In this document: positions 5,008 to 5,530 of the stretch, one piece after another
Position numbering within the stretch: position 1 is the first letter of the stretch
How the letters are laid out: every line of letters begins with the position of its first letter
Assembly (NCBI GenBank): GCA_035632955.1
Contig: DASQFU010000046.1
Span: forward strand, 1-5,530
DNA: 5,530 bases
Reading direction: 5' to 3'
Origin: DASQFU01 sp035632955
Lineage (GTDB): Bacteria; Eisenbacteria; RBG-16-71-46
Translations under genes and position numbers: made by a program
Notes under the pieces: model-generated
The model's input: the letters and a program-made list of their open reading frames with translations, nothing else
The model's database searches: none
Told to the model about the DNA's origin: nothing

Positions 5008-5530
5008 ATGCCTGCGCACGACCCCGAGCGTTCCCCAGCCGTCGAGACCCGCGATCTCCGGCGCACCTTCCGCGCGTCCCGCGGCGGCGGCGAGGTGCAG
5101 GCGCTGGCGGGGGTCGACATCCGCATCGAGCGCGGCGAGATCTTCGGTCTGCTGGGCCCGAATGGGGCCGGCAAGACCACCCTGATCAAGATCCTCAGCA
5201 CGCTCCTCTATCCGACGACGGGAGAGGCGCGGGTCGCGGGCTTCGACGTCGTGCGCGAAGCGCAGGACGTGCGGCACCGGATCAGCCTCGTGTCCGGCGG
5301 CGAGGCGAGCGGCTACGGCATCCTCACAGTGCGCGAATGCCTGTGGATGTTCTCGCAGTTCTACGGCGTTCCGAGCCACGTTGCCTGGCCGCGCGTCGAT
5401 GGGCTGATGGAGATCGTCGGTCTACAGGAACAGGCGCAAACGCGCATCAACCGGCTCTCGACCGGGCAGCGCCAGCGCATGAACTTTGCGCGCGGATTCG
5501 TGAGCGATCCCGAAGTGCTGTTCCTCGACG
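5008..5530 (+). CDS. ABC transporter ATP-binding protein (partial at right edge)
   Basis: This is the first 174 residues of an ABC ATPase, probably of an ABC-2 type exporter. After a hydrophilic N-terminus (1-11) and the first strands (AVETRDLRRTF), it shows Walker A GPNGAGKTT (50-58), the LTVRECL segment (106-112), the ABC signature LSTGQRQRM (150-158) and Walker B VLFLD (170-174), where the window ends before the catalytic glutamate. The Q-loop region is unusual: after ISLV comes SGGEASGYGILTV (96-108), with no glutamine at the expected position. Related sequences with a G-x-E-R type replacement occur among ABC-2 exporter ATPases, so this is probably a subfamily trait rather than damage. 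It follows the methyltransferase by 37 bases on the same strand and is likely in the same transcript. The permease should lie to the right of the window. Substrate unknown (drug, lipid or polysaccharide export, or a gliding or Na+ type system). Confidence 0.9.
   Translation, partial: MPAHDPERSPAVETRDLRRTFRASRGGGEVQALAGVDIRIERGEIFGLLGPNGAGKTTLIKILSTLLYPTTGEARVAGFDVVREAQDVRHRISLVSGGEASGYGILTVRECLWMFSQFYGVPSHVAWPRVDGLMEIVGLQEQAQTRINRLSTGQRQRMNFARGFVSDPEVLFLD

Overview
This window is GC-rich, densely packed bacterial DNA. High GC, frequent GTG starts and the divergent style of the proteins fit a GC-rich Gram-negative or environmental lineage (Eisenbacteria, Gemmatimonadota or Deltaproteobacteria would all be plausible), but there is no rRNA or other marker here to fix the taxon. 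I see no tRNA, rRNA, CRISPR array, insertion sequence, integrase or phage gene.

Layout. (1) 1-114, minus strand: the C-terminal end of a fasciclin-like domain running off the left edge, with an in-frame stop just upstream, so it looks broken. (2) 115-344: non-coding leader. (3) 345-830: exported methionine-R-sulfoxide reductase (MsrB). (4) 986-1654: small exported protein with about four TPR repeats. (5) 1772-4970: a tight block of cysteine desulfurase (NifS/IscS class), tRNA 2-thiouridylase MnmA, and a zinc-ribbon class I SAM methyltransferase. Successive genes overlap by 4 bases (GTGA, then ATGA). (6) 5008 to the right edge: the ATPase subunit of an ABC transporter, cut off in its Walker B motif, 37 bases after the methyltransferase and probably in the same transcript.

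How the genes work together. The desulfurase takes sulfur from cysteine as a persulfide and most likely passes it to MnmA, which thiolates U34 of the Lys/Glu/Gln tRNAs; the overlap of the two genes supports a dedicated pair like YrvO-MnmA of Bacillus. Why the methyltransferase and ABC ATPase follow is not evident from sequence. MsrB and the TPR protein both carry signal peptides and act outside the cytoplasm; each appears to have its own leader region.

The content is mostly recognisable housekeeping and accessory genes. I do not see convincing evidence of an undescribed system. The most notable points are the broken fasciclin end, the three-cysteine MnmA, the methyltransferase coupled to mnmA, and the unusual Q-loop region of the ABC ATPase.
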